This document shows, in pieces, positions 6,668 through 13,955 of a stretch of 36,931 bases of DNA; position 1 is the stretch's first letter; each line of letters starts with the position of its first letter. The stretch lies in IMG/VR virus record IMGVR_UViG_3300032236_000637, positions 1-36,931 of that record. One strand, 5' to 3'. The notes below the pieces were generated by a model. It did not search any database, had not been told where the DNA came from, and was given only the letters and a program-made list of their open reading frames with translations. A program made the translations under genes and the position numbers. This stretch comes from a virus.

Positions 6668-6961
6668 ATGAAAGCAATCTATAAAGCGCGATACCTCAAC
6701 GCGTTAAAACGGGCTGCAAGGGTCAATCGATACCTCAAGCAGGGGTACATCGTGCTCCATGACGGTCAGCGCCTTCAAGGCCGTTTTGTGCTGGAGGGGG
6801 ACGATCTTTGCCTGCGGCTGAGTCCTTCATTTTTAACGGTGTATTTCACCAAAAGCCCATTGTTCGACCACGGGTGGTACACACCAATCAAAAAGTGGAA
6901 TGTTGAATTCGACAGCGCGTTCGAGGTCTACGCGCCAAAAGCAAAGGTGGTTTTTCCATGA
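6668..6961 (+). CDS. Hypothetical protein
   Basis: A 97-residue protein with a very basic N-terminal 25 residues (KARYLNALKRAARVNRYLK) and a beta-rich remainder (LQGRFVLEGDDLCLRLSP). AAGGAAAACAC precedes the ATG. The basic N-terminus could contact nucleic acid. It overlaps the next gene by 4 nt. No family recognised. Confidence 0.6.
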   Translation: MKAIYKARYLNALKRAARVNRYLKQGYIVLHDGQRLQGRFVLEGDDLCLRLSPSFLTVYFTKSPLFDHGWYTPIKKWNVEFDSAFEVYAPKAKVVFP

Positions 6962-7470
6962 CGCAAACAACCGACTCACACATCAGCGAACAAGTAGTGG
7001 ATGCGTATTGTCTCGCGTGGTTCAGGTCATACAACCAAGCAAACCCCTTTGACGCTGACGTTAAGCTGACAGAGGAGTTGAAAGCGCACATCAAAGCGGG
7101 TTTGCAGGCGGCTTTCAAGGTACAGCAGGGAGAGCCCGTGGGCGAAACGTACCTATGCGATTGCTGCTTGACGCCTTTCGATGGCGGTTATGAATGCCCG
7201 TCATGTGGGTACAACGGCGCAACAAAAAAGCCTGTCTACACCCAACCACAACCCAAACAAGAGCCCGTGGGTGAGGGACTTGTTGTCGTACACAGGGCGA
7301 TTCTAAAAACTCTGGGCATAGCCGACCCAGTTATTGACACCATCGCACGACCAGCACCACAACCCCGCACATGGGTTGGGCTAACACCAGAAATGCGGGA
7401 TGAAATCTGCTTAGGAGATGAAAGCATCGCCCGAGCCGTTGAAGCAAAACTCAAGGAGCTGAACACATGA
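6958..7470 (+). CDS. Zinc-ribbon phage protein with RTWVGLT motif
   Basis: A 170-residue protein. Residues 67-83 hold CDCC and CPSC, a zinc ribbon. After a linker rich in Q and P comes PRTWVGLTPEMRDEI (about 136-150). The short motif RTWVGL is common in uncharacterised phage proteins and reappears in the next gene, so the two share an exchanged module. Function unknown. It overlaps both neighbours by 4 nt. Confidence 0.65.
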   Translation: MTQTTDSHISEQVVDAYCLAWFRSYNQANPFDADVKLTEELKAHIKAGLQAAFKVQQGEPVGETYLCDCCLTPFDGGYECPSCGYNGATKKPVYTQPQPKQEPVGEGLVVVHRAILKTLGIADPVIDTIARPAPQPRTWVGLTPEMRDEICLGDESIARAVEAKLKELNT

Positions 7471-7715
7471 CTACATATGATCCTAATGCTTGGCGTGAAA
7501 ATGCTAGTGACTATGAGCGTGGCTTCATTGACGGGATGCAAAAGCAAATGCAATCAAGCGTGGATAAAGCAATCAATGCAATTCCACAGCGCACATGGGT
7601 TGGGCTGATGCGTGGTGTGCGCGTTGAAGGCGACACCGTGGTCATCAGCGTCAAAGGTGGCAACGATGCCGCACGAGAACTGTGTGGCGCATTGATTGAG
7701 GAGATGAACACATGA
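7467..7715 (+). CDS. Small hypothetical protein with RTWVGL motif
   Basis: An 82-residue protein. The N-terminus (RENASDYERGFIDGMQKQM) is typical of small phage proteins of the 'Y-x-R-G-F-x-D-G' type, and PQRTWVGLM occurs at about residues 40-48, as in the preceding gene. The end (CGALIEEMNT) resembles its neighbour's LKELNT terminus. Coupled by 4-nt overlaps. Confidence 0.6.
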   Translation: MTTYDPNAWRENASDYERGFIDGMQKQMQSSVDKAINAIPQRTWVGLMRGVRVEGDTVVISVKGGNDAARELCGALIEEMNT

Positions 7716-7903
7716 GCGAACCAATTTTGGGTTACGACAAGGACGGTCAACCAATTCACGAAACCAAACGAGGTCACGTCTACACGGCTGCTTGTATTTC
7801 GTGTAGCAAGTGCAGAACAATTATTCGAGGCAGCGGCGGTCCGAGAAACGGAAGTTTGTGCGTCCCTTGTTACGAAACCAAACTCAAGGAGAAAAACACA
7901 TGA
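7712..7903 (+). CDS. Zinc-binding small protein
   Basis: A 63-residue protein with CSKC (residues 31-34) and CVPC (50-53), a two-knuckle zinc site with a glycine-rich loop between. The N-terminus (PILGYDKDGQPIHETKRGH) is polar. Basic overall, so nucleic-acid contact is possible. Its terminal codons sit in the site for the next gene. Confidence 0.6.
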   Translation: MSEPILGYDKDGQPIHETKRGHVYTAACISCSKCRTIIRGSGGPRNGSLCVPCYETKLKEKNT

Positions 7904-8130
7904 GCTTCACAAAGCGGCAAATTGATTTGATTGCTTTTTGTAAAAGCGCAGGACATGGCTGGAAAAGGTTTGCTGAAAGCGTTGAACACAGGGGGAAATG
8001 CTCACCAAAACAAGAAGATACACTTTGCATAATGAAACAGCGAATCGAGTTGGCTAAAGTCAAGTTTAAAAATCAAAGAAAACACAACATAAACGAATGT
8101 GAAATCATGTCGTTTGGTTTGTACATTTAA
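7900..8130 (+). CDS. Small basic hypothetical protein
   Basis: A 76-residue protein, MSFTKRQIDLIAFCKSAG to MSFGLYI. CAAGGAGAAAAACACATG at its start is repeated exactly at the next gene. It is lysine-rich (ELAKVKFKNQRKHN). A+T content looks higher than in the flanks. No family recognised. Confidence 0.55.
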   Translation: MSFTKRQIDLIAFCKSAGHGWKRFAESVEHRGKCSPKQEDTLCIMKQRIELAKVKFKNQRKHNINECEIMSFGLYI

Positions 8131-8147
8131 TGCAAGGAGAAAAACAC

Positions 8148-8315
8148 ATGGCAACTTTAATTTTATTGGTGGTTGTGGGCTATGTCTGCACATTGATCAC
8201 TGTAAGCACTCGTCTGGCAAACAACACAGGAAGTCTAGCCGTAGGCATCATCGTGCTTTTTTTGGGGCTTTTTCTGCCTATTACAATCATGGCTGATTTG
8301 GGGGTGATTCGATGA
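8148..8315 (+). CDS. Two-span membrane protein (55 aa)
   Basis: A 55-residue protein composed of two hydrophobic helices (TLILLVVVGYVCTLITV and VGIIVLFLGLFLPITIM) joined by a short polar loop (STRLANNTGSLA). The ATG at 8148 is chosen because CAAGGAGAAAAACAC precedes it; an in-frame ATG at 8130 overlaps that site. Role unknown; small membrane proteins recur through this region. Confidence 0.65.
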   Translation: MATLILLVVVGYVCTLITVSTRLANNTGSLAVGIIVLFLGLFLPITIMADLGVIR

Positions 8316-8485
8316 TTTACATCATGGCAAAAACAAAAGCAACGGGCATCGTTGAACCAATGGCGATGTTTGGTGATGACGAAATGAAGCAGGCGGTTGT
8401 TCAGTTGTTGCGTGACCGCAAGAAATACACACGCCGATTCTTGTACATTGAAAAAGGCAAAAGTGGCAGAGGCAAAAGGACATGA
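8312..8485 (+). CDS. Small basic hypothetical protein
   Basis: A 57-residue protein, MIYIMAKTKATGIVEP to SGRGKRT, whose ATG overlaps the preceding stop and whose stop overlaps the next start. The second half is strongly basic (RDRKKYTRRFLYIEKGKSG). GGGGTGATTCG provides a weak site. Nucleic-acid binding is possible. No family recognised. Confidence 0.55.
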   Translation: MIYIMAKTKATGIVEPMAMFGDDEMKQAVVQLLRDRKKYTRRFLYIEKGKSGRGKRT

Positions 8486-9279
8486 AAACATCACGCAACA
8501 TACTGATCGGCTCACGCGCGTTGGCTTATTGGTCGAAGGGCTTCAAACTGCGCGACGATGCAGATTGGGACATCATCAGTCAAGAACCCATCGAGGGTGC
8601 TGAGTGGCACAGACTTGATCACCTGAACAATGACCAAGTGTACAAGTGGACAAACGAGAGGTACACCACCGAGTTCGCCGGTCAAAAAGTCTATGTTGCT
8701 TTAAAGCCCATGTTGGCGGCGATCAAACGCTCTCACTTGTGGCGTGACCTCAGCTTTCAAAAGCACATCACCATGTACCACAGGTATTTAGCGAAGCGGA
8801 GCAGTCCGCGCCTCATTGACTTCTTAAGAGAGCGCACACGGTTGACGCATGAAGCCTATCCACAAGGCAACCCCAATTTGATGCAGACCAAGGAAGCGTT
8901 CTTTGATGATGCAGTCAAGAAGAAATGCGACCATGACCACTTGCATGAGTTGGTGGCCTATTACGACAAGCCCCTGTACACCCGCTTACAACCATTTCCA
9001 GAAATGGCATGGTGCAGCAGGTACTTGTGGTACAATTTAATGCACGAGGATAAAATCAAGTGCATCGCCGAAGAGGCGCACGTAATTGCAATGGAGCGAA
9101 TGATGATACCTAATGAGTGGGAATACCCAGCTAAAAAGGCATACATCAAGGCCGTAGACAAGGTGTGTACTACACTTTGTTCAGGCTGGTTTCGTGACTA
9201 TGCAATCGACCATTACCCCGAGGTGATGAGTCATTTTGACCAAAGCAAATTCAACCACGTTAAAAAGGAACTGAAATGA
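8482..9279 (+). CDS. Nucleotidyltransferase-like phage protein
   Basis: A 265-residue protein whose N-terminus, LIGSRALAYW (residues 8-17) followed by DDADWDII (25-32), has the G-S-R/x...D-x-D pattern of the nucleotidyltransferase fold (polymerase-beta superfamily). The spacing between GS and DxD is typical. The C-terminal 150 residues are helical with many histidines, giving a possible accessory domain. Phage proteins of this type are known, but their substrate is not. Enzyme activity is inferred from the motif alone. It overlaps the next gene by 4 nt. Confidence 0.6.
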   Translation: MKTSRNILIGSRALAYWSKGFKLRDDADWDIISQEPIEGAEWHRLDHLNNDQVYKWTNERYTTEFAGQKVYVALKPMLAAIKRSHLWRDLSFQKHITMYHRYLAKRSSPRLIDFLRERTRLTHEAYPQGNPNLMQTKEAFFDDAVKKKCDHDHLHELVAYYDKPLYTRLQPFPEMAWCSRYLWYNLMHEDKIKCIAEEAHVIAMERMMIPNEWEYPAKKAYIKAVDKVCTTLCSGWFRDYAIDHYPEVMSHFDQSKFNHVKKELK

Positions 9280-9620
9280 AAGACACAATCGAAGCCATCT
9301 TGGATGCAGCACCAGAAGGAATGATCAACAACACCTTTTTTGAGGGTTGGTTTAATCCGGAAATCGAAAAGTATGACGACGATGAAGTGGTTGAATTTAA
9401 AAAATCACTCATGGACTTCACGGTGGAGCTTGAAAAACAACATGGCGGTGAAGTTGAAGGCGAAGATTACTGGTCGGTGTACAAATTCAGCCAAAACGGC
9501 CAAGATGTTTACGTCAAATTCCAAGGCTGGTATGCTTCATACGCGGGCTCCGAGTTTTCCGAATGGTTTTTTGTCGAACCCAAACAAGTCGTGGTAACAC
9601 AATTCGAGAAAACAGAATGA
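9276..9620 (+). CDS. Acidic hypothetical protein
   Basis: A 114-residue acidic protein with many aromatics (YWSVYKFSQNGQDVYVKFQ, then GWYASYAGSEFSEWFFVEP). The second half is predicted beta-rich and the acidic N-terminus helical. The composition is compatible with a DNA-mimic or inhibitor protein, but nothing specific supports that. AAAGGAACTGAA precedes the ATG. Confidence 0.65.
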   Translation: MKDTIEAILDAAPEGMINNTFFEGWFNPEIEKYDDDEVVEFKKSLMDFTVELEKQHGGEVEGEDYWSVYKFSQNGQDVYVKFQGWYASYAGSEFSEWFFVEPKQVVVTQFEKTE

Positions 9621-9799
9621 TCGTCATCCCGAAAGAAATGGAAGATTGTCCCCGTAAGTTCTGCACTATGCAGTACCAAGGAGACGATCCTGAGTCGGGC
9701 ACAGGGGAAACACTGTGTACCTATTGTGGCAAGCGCTGGTCTTACGTTTTGGAAAACGGCAAACCAGTATTCAAGGAGATTCCTGATGTCAGCAGTTGA
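9617..9799 (+). CDS. Zinc-ribbon small protein
   Basis: A 60-residue protein with cysteines at 11, 16, 34 and 37 (CPRKFC and CTYC), a probable zinc ribbon, followed by a short beta-rich tail (GKRWSYVLENGKPVF). It is coupled to the preceding gene by a 4-nt overlap and carries the next gene's AAGGAG site in its final codons. No family recognised. Confidence 0.6.
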   Translation: MIVIPKEMEDCPRKFCTMQYQGDDPESGTGETLCTYCGKRWSYVLENGKPVFKEIPDVSS

Positions 9800-9974
9800 A
9801 AAAATCATCGCCGTTGTGGTGGCTTGGTTGATCTTTTTGTGCGGTGCGCAGTTCGGCGACAACCAAGCGCAAAATCATGCGGTGGCGCACTGCTACAAAG
9901 CGTTTGAAGACCAACCACTTTTGGAAGTGCGCAAGTTCTGCGCTAAAACAGTTCTTGGAAAGGATGCAGTATGA
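9786..9974 (+). CDS. Membrane-anchored small protein
   Basis: A 62-residue protein with one N-terminal hydrophobic segment (EKIIAVVVAWLIFLCGAQF, about residues 5-23) and a C-terminal part of 39 residues with two cysteines that could form a disulfide outside the membrane. AAGGAG lies 8 nt upstream. It is most likely a signal-anchor protein facing the periplasm. Role unknown. Confidence 0.6.
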   Translation: MSAVEKIIAVVVAWLIFLCGAQFGDNQAQNHAVAHCYKAFEDQPLLEVRKFCAKTVLGKDAV

Positions 9975-10264
9975 GCAAACCACACACACACGCCGATTTG
10001 ATCAAAGCATGGGCTGACGGCGAAGCAATTCAATTTGCTTACGATCCCGAAGGAACATGGAAAGACATTGAAACACCCGCGTGGGCTGCGGATGTCTATT
10101 ACCGCATCAAACCAGAACCCAAGCCCGATATTGTTTTGCTTGGTTGGGTGCAAGCTGACGGTTCTACCAGCAGGTTTGTTGAATGGTCAATCACAAGCGA
10201 CAACCTGAAACTCACCTTCGATGGTGAAACAAGCAAACTCAAATCAGCGGAGGTACTTGCATGA
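9971..10264 (+). CDS. Conserved phage protein, tandem paralogue A
   Basis: A 97-residue protein with HADLIKAWADGEAIQF (residues 7-22), then a tryptophan pair and YYRIKPEPKP (about 43-52), a pattern I know from common phage proteins of this length. The C-terminal block NLKLTFDGET is nearly identical in the next gene, making the two a tandem duplication. Function unknown. Confidence 0.75.
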   Translation: MSKPHTHADLIKAWADGEAIQFAYDPEGTWKDIETPAWAADVYYRIKPEPKPDIVLLGWVQADGSTSRFVEWSITSDNLKLTFDGETSKLKSAEVLA

Positions 10265-10548
10265 AAAAACCACACAAACACGCCGAAGTCATCAAAGCAT
10301 GGGCTGACGGCGAAGCAATTCAATTATGCGACAACGGGCGTTGGTTTGACGTGACGGGACCATCTTGGTCGTTGAGCACTGAATACCGAATCAAACCGCA
10401 ACCTAAGCTCGACACGATTTTGTTTGGCAGGATAGCTTCCGATGGCAAAACTAGCCAATTTCTAAATTGGCGAATTCCAAGGGACAACCTGAAACTCACC
10501 TTCGATGGTGAAACTGGCAAACTCAAATCGGCGGAGGTGCTTAATTGA
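10261..10548 (+). CDS. Conserved phage protein, tandem paralogue B
   Basis: A 95-residue protein that aligns end to end with the preceding gene: HAEVIKAWADGEAIQL, a tryptophan-containing middle, EYRIKPQPK, and NLKLTFDGET near the end. The DNA shares two exact runs (35 and 32 nt) with its partner, so duplication or gene conversion is recent. Middle parts have diverged. Its stop TGA overlaps the TTG start of the sigma-like gene. Function unknown. Confidence 0.75.
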   Translation: MKKPHKHAEVIKAWADGEAIQLCDNGRWFDVTGPSWSLSTEYRIKPQPKLDTILFGRIASDGKTSQFLNWRIPRDNLKLTFDGETGKLKSAEVLN

Positions 10549-11081
10549 GCAAGAAGACACCAAGGCTCACCGCCGAGGAAGAAATTGAACTGGCTCGACG
10601 CATTAAAGAGCATGGGGACGAGGACGCATTCACCCAACTGGTGTTGGCTAACCTTGGCCTCGTGGTCTTTGTGGTGCAGAAGTTGCCAGCGTGGAATCTC
10701 GACAGCAGCCTAGACCGCGACGACTTGGTGCAAGAGGGCAACATTGCCCTGATGCGCGCTGCGCGCACGTGGGAACCAAAGAATCGGTTTGCAACCTACG
10801 CGCGCAAACTGATCTACAGTCAAGTCATGCGCGCCATCGAGAACACAGGACTCATCATCCATGTGCCCATCCCCGTGCAAGAAAGCATTCGTAAAATCAA
10901 AAAGGCCGAGAACCAACTCACCCAAGAGTTGTGCCGTGAGCCCAACATTTACGAGATTGCCGAACGCACGGGTTTGTCTGTTGAGGTGGTGCGTGACCGC
11001 TACACAATCATGCAGCGTCAACCCATCAGCCTCGATGCTTTTAACCGCGATCAACTCGCAGAGGAGCAAGAATATGAATAA
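10545..11081 (+). CDS. Sigma-70-like protein lacking region 4
   Basis: A 178-residue sigma factor homologue that would direct host RNA polymerase to phage promoters. In order: region 1.2 (LTAEEEIELARRIKEHGD, 8-25); region 2 core (NLGLVVFVVQKL, then DLVQEGNIALMRAARTWEP, 60-78); regions 2.3-2.4 (NRFATYARKLIYSQVMRAI, 80-98, and HVPIP); region 3 (VQESIRKIKKAENQL through TGLSVEVVRDRY and QPISLDA, 111-165). It then stops after an acidic tail, so the -35-reading region 4 is absent. The start is TTG with GGAGG 7 nt upstream; no ATG fits. Region 4 might be supplied by the gene at 19353. Confidence 0.85.
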   Translation: MSKKTPRLTAEEEIELARRIKEHGDEDAFTQLVLANLGLVVFVVQKLPAWNLDSSLDRDDLVQEGNIALMRAARTWEPKNRFATYARKLIYSQVMRAIENTGLIIHVPIPVQESIRKIKKAENQLTQELCREPNIYEIAERTGLSVEVVRDRYTIMQRQPISLDAFNRDQLAEEQEYE

Positions 11082-11412
11082 AAAACCAGTGTGCCAAGTT
11101 GGTGATTTGGCAATCATCATTAAGTCGCCACTGCACCCAGAAAACATTGGGAAAATTGTCAAAGTGGTGCGCGAAGCAGTGCTCAATGAAATTTACACAG
11201 CAATTGACGGTCGGAAAGTCGCTTATAAAGAACAAATGCAAGACCTTGTGTGGGAAATTGAATCAGAAGGCTCTCCCTTACTGTTGCACACAAAGGAAGG
11301 CGTAAAACTCCTAGTTTTGAAACGAGCCTACGCTGATTTTTGCCTGTTCCCCATTCGGGACAAACAACCAGCGGCATCTTCAACCAATCAACGTGAAAAG
11401 GAAACAACATGA
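11074..11412 (+). CDS. Conserved phage protein with VGDLAIII motif
   Basis: A 112-residue protein beginning MNKKPVCQVGDLAIIIKS, then ENIGKIVKVVRE (about 25-36). This 'VGDLA-x-hh...N-h-G-K-h-V-x-V-V' pattern belongs to a common family of small phage proteins and resembles KOW/SH3-like barrels. The ATG is preceded by GAGGAG inside the sigma gene, with an 8-nt overlap. Function unknown; the barrel fold is inference. Confidence 0.7.
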   Translation: MNKKPVCQVGDLAIIIKSPLHPENIGKIVKVVREAVLNEIYTAIDGRKVAYKEQMQDLVWEIESEGSPLLLHTKEGVKLLVLKRAYADFCLFPIRDKQPAASSTNQREKETT

Positions 11413-11735
11413 TCCGCACGATCACAGAGGGAATCATTCTCATCATGGCTATGGTGGCCTTGGTCTTTGGCTTGAACTTCGGGGGCTACGCGCTGTACAG
11501 CTACTTCGCCCCCATGTATCGAGCCACGGACTACAAGACGTTCAAGGAATCTGAGCAATACAACGATGGCATGGTGCGCGATTTGGAAAACCTCCAAATG
11601 GAGTACAATAACGCCGATGCGGAACACAAACAAGCGTTACGAGCCATCGTGCTTCACCGCTTCTCTGTGTACCCTGAAGACCGCATGCCACCAAACTTGC
11701 GTAATTTTTACAACCAACTGAAAGCAGGACAATGA
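11409..11735 (+). CDS. Membrane-anchored hypothetical protein
   Basis: A 108-residue protein with one N-terminal membrane segment (GIILIMAMVALVFGLNFGG, about residues 8-26) followed by a soluble helical part (NDGMVRDLENLQMEYNNAD). It sits directly before a lipoprotein gene and is coupled to it by a 4-nt overlap, so both products probably act at the cell envelope. Confidence 0.65.
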   Translation: MIRTITEGIILIMAMVALVFGLNFGGYALYSYFAPMYRATDYKTFKESEQYNDGMVRDLENLQMEYNNADAEHKQALRAIVLHRFSVYPEDRMPPNLRNFYNQLKAGQ

Positions 11736-12232
11736 AAACCATTTTGAAAACTCTCCTCATCGCTGTCACCATCCTCTTGGCTGCATGTGACGCGCCGCAC
11801 CCAACATCAAATCAAATCGAACGCGCCAAACAAGAAGAGTTGAGCTTGAATGCAGTCCATCAGGTGGGCATGCCCGCCATCGTAAACTTTGCCGAAAAGC
11901 GCATGATGAAAGATATTCTGGAACTGCGCGACAAGAGTGTGGCGACCACGACCTACATTGTGGACATGAACGGCGGCTTGCACAAGGTGTGCGACTCGGT
12001 GGGCTATGGATTACCCTATGCAACGCAGTACACCAATCCTCAACGAGTGGCGCGCAGGAACGAAACCCCCGAGCACGGCAACGTCACCTTGCCTCAAGCC
12101 GACCCCAATGGTTTGTACAGCCCTGCCAGCGCGGACGGCACATGGGTGCTGTGTGTTGACCACAAGACAGGCAAGGCACAACCCCTGTACATTGAGCCCC
12201 GCGTCATTGTGAGCCCCTTCGCGCTCAACTAA
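11732..12232 (+). CDS. Conserved phage lipoprotein
   Basis: A 166-residue protein with a lipoprotein signal peptide: positive start (MKTILK), hydrophobic core, lipobox LLAAC with Cys19 as the acylated residue. The mature part contains VGMPAIVNFAEKRMMKDILELRD (described by its key parts MPAIVNF and KRMMKDILEL) and SVGYGLPYATQYTNPQ, both of which match a conserved family of phage lipoproteins I recall as uncharacterised. No Asp at +2 after Cys19 except D20, which in Gram-negatives favours inner-membrane retention. A role in superinfection exclusion is possible but unproven. Confidence 0.75.
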   Translation: MKTILKTLLIAVTILLAACDAPHPTSNQIERAKQEELSLNAVHQVGMPAIVNFAEKRMMKDILELRDKSVATTTYIVDMNGGLHKVCDSVGYGLPYATQYTNPQRVARRNETPEHGNVTLPQADPNGLYSPASADGTWVLCVDHKTGKAQPLYIEPRVIVSPFALN

Positions 12233-12241
12233 GGACAACCC

Positions 12242-13141
12242 ATGAGTGGCTTTCAAAAGTACATGCACGTTGAGAAGTTTGGCACCGCAGAAGTTGAGGG
12301 AATTGAAATTGGCACATGCTACATTTTCCCTAAACTCGACGGCACAAATGCCTCAATGTGGAAGGACGACAACGGCGTTCTCTGTGCGGGCTCTCGCAAC
12401 CGTGAACTCAGCGCGGAAGAAGACAACGCGGGCTTTCACGCGCACATGCGCGAAGACCCAAGATACGAAAAGTTTTTTGAAAATTGCCCCGACGCCATTT
12501 TGTATGGCGAATGGCTTGTGCCGCACACACTCAAAACATACCGCGATGATGCTTGGCGCAAGTTCTACGTCTTTGACGTGGTGAGCCGCCGCACAGGAGA
12601 ATTTTACGAGTATGATGATTATGTGGGCACCTTGATCGATCATGGAATCGATTACCTTGCTCCAATCCAAACCATCAAAAACGGCAGCCATGAGATGTTC
12701 GGCAAAAGTATCGAATTCAATAAGGTGCTGATTAAAGATGGGCATGGCGTTGGGGAAGGAGTTGTCATCAAAAACTACGACTTCGTAAACAAATACGGCC
12801 GAACAGTTTGGGCGAAAATTGTCACCAATGAATTCAAAGAACGCCACGTCAAAGAAATGGGCGCGACTGAAATTGTTGGCGACATCATTGAGGCTCGGAT
12901 TGCTGAAAAATTTGTGACCCAACACCTCGTTGATAAGGTTCACGCCAAAATCATCAACGAGACGGGTGACGGATGGCACAGCAAAATGATTCCTCGATTG
13001 CTGCACACGGTATACTATGACATCATCACAGAAGAGATGTGGGAAATCTTGAAGGCGTTCAAGAACCCAACAATCAATTTCCGGTTGTTGAGTGGTTATG
13101 TGACAGCGCGAATCAAGGAACTCAAACGCGAGTTGTTCTGA
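12242..13141 (+). CDS. RNA ligase (Rnl2-like nucleotidyltransferase)
   Basis: A 299-residue ATP-dependent ligase that would seal RNA ends via a lysyl-AMP intermediate. The five superfamily motifs are visible: I KLDGTN with Lys31 as the adenylated residue, Ia SRNREL (51-56), III LYGEWL (87-92), IV EGVVIK (172-177) and V WAKIV with Lys192. The C-terminal 100 residues are helical, as in Rnl2-type enzymes. There is no polynucleotide kinase/phosphatase gene nearby to heal ends. AAGGACAACCC precedes the ATG. RNA rather than DNA specificity is inferred from the KLDGTN signature and length. Confidence 0.88.
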   Translation: MSGFQKYMHVEKFGTAEVEGIEIGTCYIFPKLDGTNASMWKDDNGVLCAGSRNRELSAEEDNAGFHAHMREDPRYEKFFENCPDAILYGEWLVPHTLKTYRDDAWRKFYVFDVVSRRTGEFYEYDDYVGTLIDHGIDYLAPIQTIKNGSHEMFGKSIEFNKVLIKDGHGVGEGVVIKNYDFVNKYGRTVWAKIVTNEFKERHVKEMGATEIVGDIIEARIAEKFVTQHLVDKVHAKIINETGDGWHSKMIPRLLHTVYYDIITEEMWEILKAFKNPTINFRLLSGYVTARIKELKRELF

Positions 13142-13284
13142 TGAGTGGCAATCTAATCATCCTCACTGGTTTGATCTATGCCTATGTGGCCGTGGAGCAA
13201 TTCACCAAAGGCAACATGGGCGTGGCGCTGATGTACATCAGCTACGCGATGGCCAATGTCGGCCTGTACATGACTGTTAAATAA
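13141..13284 (+). CDS. Membrane microprotein (47 aa)
   Basis: A 47-residue protein with two hydrophobic stretches (LIILTGLIYAYVAV and VALMYISYAMANVGLYM) around a short loop (EQFTKGNMG). Its ATG overlaps the ligase stop (TGATG), so it is translationally coupled. Probably an inner-membrane hairpin. Role unknown. Confidence 0.6.
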   Translation: MSGNLIILTGLIYAYVAVEQFTKGNMGVALMYISYAMANVGLYMTVK

Positions 13285-13293
13285 GGAAACACA

Positions 13294-13458
13294 ATGAAAG
13301 AATTACTTGAAGAATTTTTTGATTTGATCAAAACACACAAAGACTTGACAATGGACGAGCTTGTGGGCGCAGTGGCCGCTTTGCGACTCCACGTTGAAAT
13401 GGGGTTTGTGCATGTGGTACGCACACACCAAGAGCAGGAGGAGAAAAATGATCAGTGA
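13294..13458 (+). CDS. Small hypothetical protein
   Basis: A 54-residue acidic helical protein, MKELLEEFFDLIKTHKD to QEEKNDQ. AAGGAAACACA precedes the ATG. The block MDELVGAVAALRLHVEMG recalls small phage proteins of the type 'DELVGA-x-xxLxLH', but I cannot name a family. It overlaps the next gene by 11 nt. Confidence 0.6.
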   Translation: MKELLEEFFDLIKTHKDLTMDELVGAVAALRLHVEMGFVHVVRTHQEQEEKNDQ

Positions 13459-13642
13459 TGTGGACATTGACGACTGGGACAAAGACATCCAAGTAAGGTA
13501 CATCAACGACAACCCAGATGGGTCGGCGGATGTGGTCTTGCACCTGTCACACAGAGGTGTTGCGGCGATGATTCAAGTTGGGTTTTTGGCGATTTTAAAA
13601 GAGAGGATCAAGGATGACACCACAGGAAAAACGGGACTTTGA
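13448..13642 (+). CDS. Small acidic hypothetical protein
   Basis: A 64-residue protein, MISDVDIDDWDKDIQVR to TTGKTGL, preceded by GAGGAG at a good distance. The middle (GSADVVLHLSHRGVAAM) suggests a beta strand and helix. It overlaps both neighbours. No family recognised. Confidence 0.6.
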   Translation: MISDVDIDDWDKDIQVRYINDNPDGSADVVLHLSHRGVAAMIQVGFLAILKERIKDDTTGKTGL

Positions 13643-13955
13643 AACTCGCGCGGCGTGGTTGCCGCCAGAGCATGCCGCCCAGTGGACATATCCTGTCCGC
13701 GAAACGTGGTTGGCTATGCGCAAAGCCTACAAGGCTTGGCAGCTGTCCGGCACGGCGCCGGACGTGTTCTGTGGCTCAATCAAGCACGATGGCGACCTGA
13801 CCCCAGTGTTCATTGTCAATGAACCCTTTGTGAAGTACGAAGAACTCAAGGCGGCATGGCGCGTTGTCGAGCCAAAGTACATCTACGAAAACCGTGCGCG
13901 CATGTCAAACGGCGACTTTGGTGAAGCCGATGACTGGACACAGGAGGAAAAATGA
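13614..13955 (+). CDS. Conserved small hypothetical protein
   Basis: A 113-residue protein starting MTPQEKRDFETRAAWLP. Tryptophan-rich (TYPVRETWLAMRKAYKAWQ). No membrane segment or metal motif. AGAGG lies upstream and the start overlaps the preceding gene by 29 nt. Its last codons contain the AGGAGG that precedes a micro-frame at 13952. Function unknown. Confidence 0.6.
   Translation: MTPQEKRDFETRAAWLPPEHAAQWTYPVRETWLAMRKAYKAWQLSGTAPDVFCGSIKHDGDLTPVFIVNEPFVKYEELKAAWRVVEPKYIYENRARMSNGDFGEADDWTQEEK

Noticed and set aside
12353-13006. A 217-codon minus-strand frame within the RNA ligase gene
   Set aside because: The plus strand encodes all five ligase motifs; the antisense frame is a codon-bias shadow.
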